From Pseudomonadota bacterium (GTDB lineage Bacteria > Pseudomonadota > Gammaproteobacteria > Pseudomonadales > Azotimanducaceae): 64,000 nt of DNA. Every line of letters begins with the position of its first letter. The first letter of the stretch is position 1. Both the position numbers and the translations under genes were made by a program. Of this stretch, positions 60,875 through 64,000 are shown piece by piece. A model generated the notes under the pieces. The model saw only the letters and a program-made list of their open reading frames with translations, was not told the origin of the DNA and ran no database searches. The stretch is from contig JAQBUI010000010.1 in the NCBI GenBank assembly GCA_027624035.1, positions 1 to 64,000 on the forward strand, read 5' to 3'.

Positions 60875-61666
60875 CTAACGGCCCTTGAAGTTCGCACTGC
60901 GTTTCTCCATAAACGCTGCCACACCTTCCTTGTGATCTTCCGTCTGGGCGCAGCGCAGGTGAGAAACCGCTTCCTTATCCAGCATCGTCCTGAACTCCAC
61001 ATGAGACGACTGATTGAGGTTTTCCTTCATCCAGCGATAGCTGACGAGGGGCCCGTTGGCAATGCGTTCCGCGATTTCGCACACCTGGTCCATGAACCCT
61101 TCCGCCGGCAGCACCCGATTGACAAGCCCGATTCGCAGCGCCTCATCGGCATCGATGATGTCTGTCAGAAAGAACAGTTCCTTCGCCTTGGATTCCCCCA
61201 GCAGCCGATTCAGTTGCCAGGTCGTGCCAAAGTCCCCGCCCAGGCCAACATTCGCAAACGCCGTACCAAACTTGCCCTTCTCTGAAGCCAGGCGAAGGTC
61301 GCAGGATGCAGCAAGGCCGAGGCCTGCCCCCATCGCATGCCCGTTGACGGCGGCAATGGTCACCTTTGGCATGCTGTGCAGCAACAGCGGAAACTCATGC
61401 CGCATCCGCTGATGTTCGACATTCTCCTCGTAGGTCATCGGCACACTGGCTCCAGCGCCACCCATGTTGGAGACATCCCCACCGGCACAGAACGCCCTGC
61501 CGGCACCGGTCAGGACGACACAGCCTACCGCGGGGTCGGTTACGGCTTCCTTCAGACGCTCGATGGCGGGGATGCTCATGGTATCGCCGATCGGATTCAG
61601 TTTATCTGGCTTGTTGAGGGTGATGGTCAGCACCTTGTTGTGGAGGTCGAACAGAATGTCGCTCAT
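60875..61666 (-). CDS. Enoyl-CoA hydratase/isomerase family protein
   Basis: A 263-residue crotonase-fold enzyme. VVLTGAGRAFCAGGDVSNMGG gives the oxyanion-hole Gly-rich segment. KVTIAAVNGHAMGAGLGLAASCDLRLASEKGKFGTAFANVGLGGDFGTTWQL contains the second oxyanion region; in this copy the position of one usual catalytic Glu reads Gly-Asp (VGLGGDFG), so it may be an isomerase or hydrolase rather than a classical hydratase. The ATG at 61666 matches the normal family N-terminus; the frame is open to 61699. Confidence 0.88.
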   Translation of the reverse strand: MSDILFDLHNKVLTITLNKPDKLNPIGDTMSIPAIERLKEAVTDPAVGCVVLTGAGRAFCAGGDVSNMGGAGASVPMTYEENVEHQRMRHEFPLLLHSMPKVTIAAVNGHAMGAGLGLAASCDLRLASEKGKFGTAFANVGLGGDFGTTWQLNRLLGESKAKELFFLTDIIDADEALRIGLVNRVLPAEGFMDQVCEIAERIANGPLVSYRWMKENLNQSSHVEFRTMLDKEAVSHLRCAQTEDHKEGVAAFMEKRSANFKGR

Positions 61667-61866
61667 GCTTGGGGTCCGCTTGCTTGTGAAAGACGCCATG
61701 ACATCACAGTTCTGCGGCTATGTGAATCGCGGCCACATTGTCTCTGAATTGTCTCTGGATAGTCATCTGGATCAGACACTGGGTGGCACTGGGCGAGTCT
61801 TGACTCGCGTCAAGGCCCCCGAGGTGATGTTGCCGGTATTCTATTCATGGATCATGGGAGACCAAT

Positions 61867-62262
61867 ATGCGAACCGTAGCCGAGATCATGACTGCACGCC
61901 CCTACTGCGTGAATGTCGAGGACCCACTTGAAGAAGCGTGGCAGGTGATGCGCCACAAGCACATCCGCCATGTGCCGGTCATCAAGCGTGACGGCACCCT
62001 GGTCGGCCTCATTACCCACAGAAACCTGCTGGTGAACGCCCAGGATGTCAGCCATCTGACGCTCCCGGTCGCCGAGATCATGGAAACCGATGTCGAGACA
62101 GTGACCGAACAGGATGATCTGAAAGACGTTGCCGTCCGGCTGTACGACCGCCGGGTGGGATGCCTGCCGGTGTTGCGCGGTACGGAACTCGTCGGGATTG
62201 TCACCAGCGCGGACTTTCTCGCCCTCACCAAACGACTGCTGGAAGAGATTGAAGAGCAGTAG
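61867..62262 (+). CDS. CBS-domain pair protein
   Basis: A 131-residue protein with two CBS motifs: MTARPYCVNVEDPLEEAWQVMRHKHIRHVPVIKRDGTLVGLITHRNLL, and METDVETVTEQDDLKDVAVRLYDRRVGCLPVLRGTELVGIVTSADFL. GGGAG precedes the ATG. It probably binds adenine nucleotides and regulates a partner protein. It is about 80 bases upstream of the GcvR-like gene, which has its own promoter. Confidence 0.92.
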   Translation: MRTVAEIMTARPYCVNVEDPLEEAWQVMRHKHIRHVPVIKRDGTLVGLITHRNLLVNAQDVSHLTLPVAEIMETDVETVTEQDDLKDVAVRLYDRRVGCLPVLRGTELVGIVTSADFLALTKRLLEEIEEQ

Positions 62263-62284
62263 AGATCTGTTCTGACCCTCGGCT

Positions 62285-62313
62285 CTGACCCCGATCCCGG
62301 GTTCAGATATAAT
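62285..62313 (+). promoter_or_regulatory. Sigma-70-type promoter for the GcvR-like gene
   Basis: CTGACC (62285-62290) and the consensus -10 box TATAAT (62308-62313) are separated by exactly 17 bases. Transcription would start near 62320, giving a leader of about 23 bases before the TTG at 62343. Confidence 0.65.
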
Positions 62314-62342
62314 GCGGATTGTTGTGTAAACCGGACCAGGCG

Positions 62343-62867
62343 TTGGATCACATCATCTTTACGTTCATTGGTGACGACAGACCGGGCATTGTCGAGAAGA
62401 TTGCAGGGGTGGTCGAGCGCCACCAGGCCAACTGGTTGGAAAGTCGGCTCAGTCAACTGGCGGGCAAGTTTGCCGGGATCATTCAGGTGGAGATTGACCC
62501 GAGTCACATCGACGCGCTCACCGAGGAACTCCGGAACCTCACCAGTGCCGGCCTGACGGTCGTCGCCGAACGCTCATCGCCCCGGGAAGCGGCGCCCACA
62601 ACTCATACCCTGTCCCTGATCGGCCTGGACCGGCCGGGCATCATCCGGGACATTTCCGGTGCGCTCGCCGAGCAGAACATCAACGTGCTGGAACTGAACA
62701 CCCGGATCATCAAGGCCGCCATGACCGGCGAACCCATGTTTGAGGCCCGCGCCGTGGTCGCCTACGCCAGCGACAGTGATCTCGTGGAACTGAGCGAGGA
62801 ACTCGACCGCATTTCCACGGAACTGGGCGTAGACATCGACCTCAGCGAAGAGGATGAAACCGTCTGA
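62343..62867 (+). CDS. GcvR-like protein with two ACT domains
   Basis: A 174-residue protein. Two ACT domains are seen: DHIIFTFIGDDRPGIVEKIAGVVERHQANWLESRL (residues 2-85) and THTLSLIGLDRPGIIRDISGALAEQNINVLELNTR (about 93-170). This is the layout of GcvR, which in E. coli restrains GcvA and so the glycine cleavage genes by binding glycine. No gcv gene is in the window. The TTG at 62343 is used; TTG at 62319 would coincide with the predicted transcription start. The acidic tail DLSEEDET is unusual. Confidence 0.87.
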   Translation: MDHIIFTFIGDDRPGIVEKIAGVVERHQANWLESRLSQLAGKFAGIIQVEIDPSHIDALTEELRNLTSAGLTVVAERSSPREAAPTTHTLSLIGLDRPGIIRDISGALAEQNINVLELNTRIIKAAMTGEPMFEARAVVAYASDSDLVELSEELDRISTELGVDIDLSEEDETV

Positions 62868-62879
62868 CCCAGGCAGGGC

Positions 62880-64000
62880 TCAGGCTGACTCCGCCTCGCC
62901 AAAGAGATCATCCAGATGGCTCTGTGGCAGGGGCGCGGTGAATTTCGACACGCCATAGGTCACGATGACCGAAACGATCTCCCCCAGCCCGGCGCAGGAA
63001 TACGGATTCGGCGCCTCGCCGGCTAGCCAGGCAACGGCTGCAAACAGGGGCGTGCCTTCGACCCATGCGGGGTCCAGCACACCACCGTGCAGAATCAGGA
63101 AGGCGCCCATTCCACTGATGAGCCCGGCATAGGCACCTGCCCGGGTCACCCCGTGCCACAAGGCTCCCATCACCAGTGGGCCGGCAAACGCGGCCATCAT
63201 GCCACCGGTTCCGATCATGATGATGAGCGCAATATTCTTGTCCACCAGCAACCAGGCAAGCCCGGTACAGATCACCAGAACCACCCCGGTGCTGACACGA
63301 CTGATCAGCAGCACTCGCCGGTCGACTTCGGCGCTGTCCAGATGGCGCCGGAACTTCGGAACAAAGGTCCTCCGATACAGATCATTGGCAATCACCTGGG
63401 ATGAGGACACCACAAGACCATCGGCAGTGGACATGATGGCCGCCAGCACACCGACCCCGATCAGGGCAGCCAGCCAGGTGGGAAAGAGCTCGATAAAGAG
63501 CCGCGGCAGCGCCTGATTTGCGCTCATCCCCTCCGCCAGCAACTCATCGCCGAGGATTGCCCGGGCCAGCAGGCCCCCTAGCCCCATACAGGCCATCAGC
63601 AGACCGGCAACAAAGGCGTATTGCACGAATCGAAAGCGGTCCCGGTCATGCTCAAGGGCCCAGATCTTGTTGCCTATATGAGGCAGCAGGCCAAGCGGCA
63701 CCAGCGCCATGGTCCAGGAAAACATCGACCACCAGGAGTGATATAGCGGCGTGGTCGTGTTCAGCACGCCCACGAGATTCGGGTCCTGGGCGCGCAGATT
63801 GTCGATGACACCACCCACACCGCCCTCTACACCCACCCCATTGAAGAACAGAAACAGAATAATGATCGCGAGAATGAGCATGATCATCCCCTGCACACCA
63901 TCGGTCAGGATGTCCGCATGGGCGCCTCCCATGGTGACGTACAGCAACAGCACGACTGTGGTGATGATCAGCGCCCACTGAGGCGACAAGCCCAGCATGA
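62880..64000 (-). CDS. Sodium:solute symporter (SSS family), 5' part outside window
   Basis: At least 372 residues of a polytopic symporter. GGAHADILTDGVQGMIMLILAIIIL is the conserved TM5-TM6 region of SSS proteins. GVGVLAAIMSTADGLVVSSSQVIANDLYRR contains the Na+-site Ser/Thr-rich signature (AxxMST..D). The internal ATG at 63996-63998 is unlikely to be the true start, because family members have about 120-150 more residues before this point; the gene therefore runs off the right edge. The transported solute is not clear; the layout resembles PutP/PanF-type carriers. It is convergent with the GcvR-like gene, 12 bases apart. Confidence 0.92.
   Translation of the reverse strand, partial: MLGLSPQWALIITTVVLLLYVTMGGAHADILTDGVQGMIMLILAIIILFLFFNGVGVEGGVGGVIDNLRAQDPNLVGVLNTTTPLYHSWWSMFSWTMALVPLGLLPHIGNKIWALEHDRDRFRFVQYAFVAGLLMACMGLGGLLARAILGDELLAEGMSANQALPRLFIELFPTWLAALIGVGVLAAIMSTADGLVVSSSQVIANDLYRRTFVPKFRRHLDSAEVDRRVLLISRVSTGVVLVICTGLAWLLVDKNIALIIMIGTGGMMAAFAGPLVMGALWHGVTRAGAYAGLISGMGAFLILHGGVLDPAWVEGTPLFAAVAWLAGEAPNPYSCAGLGEIVSVIVTYGVSKFTAPLPQSHLDDLFGEAESA

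Overview
The window looks like a chromosomal segment of a free-living, GC-rich Gammaproteobacterium, probably marine or aquatic. It carries TonB-dependent receptors, 2-oxoglutarate dioxygenases, acyl-CoA enzymes, a CaiB-type CoA transferase, a sulfatase with its maturase, an Mrp-type Na+/H+ antiporter and GcvR/SurE/PdxH-type housekeeping genes. No rRNA, tRNA, phage, insertion sequence or CRISPR was recognised. The taxonomic placement is inference from gene content only.

Layout. 1-9 kb: a truncated TonB receptor, an NAD-dependent reductase, an AhpD-like protein interrupted by an in-frame TGA exactly at the second Cys of its CxxC site (a candidate selenoprotein), an aldo/keto reductase, a UrcA-family protein, a divergent PRPP synthetase, a phytanoyl-CoA-type dioxygenase and a VOC-like protein. 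9-19 kb: a complete TonB receptor preceded by three 86-bp repeats, a lone ferredoxin, a haloacid dehalogenase, a CoA-transferase/hydroxyacid dehydrogenase/ACR3-transporter run, a phytase-like secreted protein, a thioesterase and a CBS protein. 19.7-27 kb: a ten-gene, tightly overlapping Mrp/Mnh-like antiporter operon (E-F-G-MbhDE-B-C-D-D-small protein-D). 27-41 kb: Ldh-type oxidoreductase, VOC and acyl-CoA-dehydrogenase-like genes, pdxH, a macro-domain protein, a UbiA prenyltransferase, surE, an HMG-CoA-lyase-like enzyme, a tyrosine phosphatase, an S1/P1 nuclease, a sulfatase plus formylglycine-generating enzyme, an HxlR-type regulator with a VOC gene, and a second dioxygenase. 41-46.5 kb: a 1372-residue SNF2-type ATPase and a zinc alcohol dehydrogenase.

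46.6-57.1 kb is a minus-strand operon whose first eight genes overlap by one to four bases. It encodes a tandem nucleotidyltransferase, a GtrA-like flippase, a GT2 glycosyltransferase, a large membrane protein, a PLC/GDPD-like phosphodiesterase, a membrane-protein/uridine-kinase-like fusion, a HAD hydrolase and a class II aldolase, followed by a Gfo/Idh/MocA dehydrogenase and a small protein. It looks like a pathway that makes, activates and exports an unusual surface-glycan building block. 57-64 kb holds acyl-CoA dehydrogenase, a DmeF-like metal exporter, a frameshifted LpxR-like gene, enoyl-CoA hydratase, a CBS protein, a GcvR-like ACT protein and a truncated sodium:solute symporter.

A family of roughly 86-bp palindrome-bearing repeats is scattered between genes. 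It has also landed inside two genes of the glycan operon without breaking their reading frames. Together with the in-frame TGA at 3166 and the glycan operon itself, this is the most interesting content of the window.
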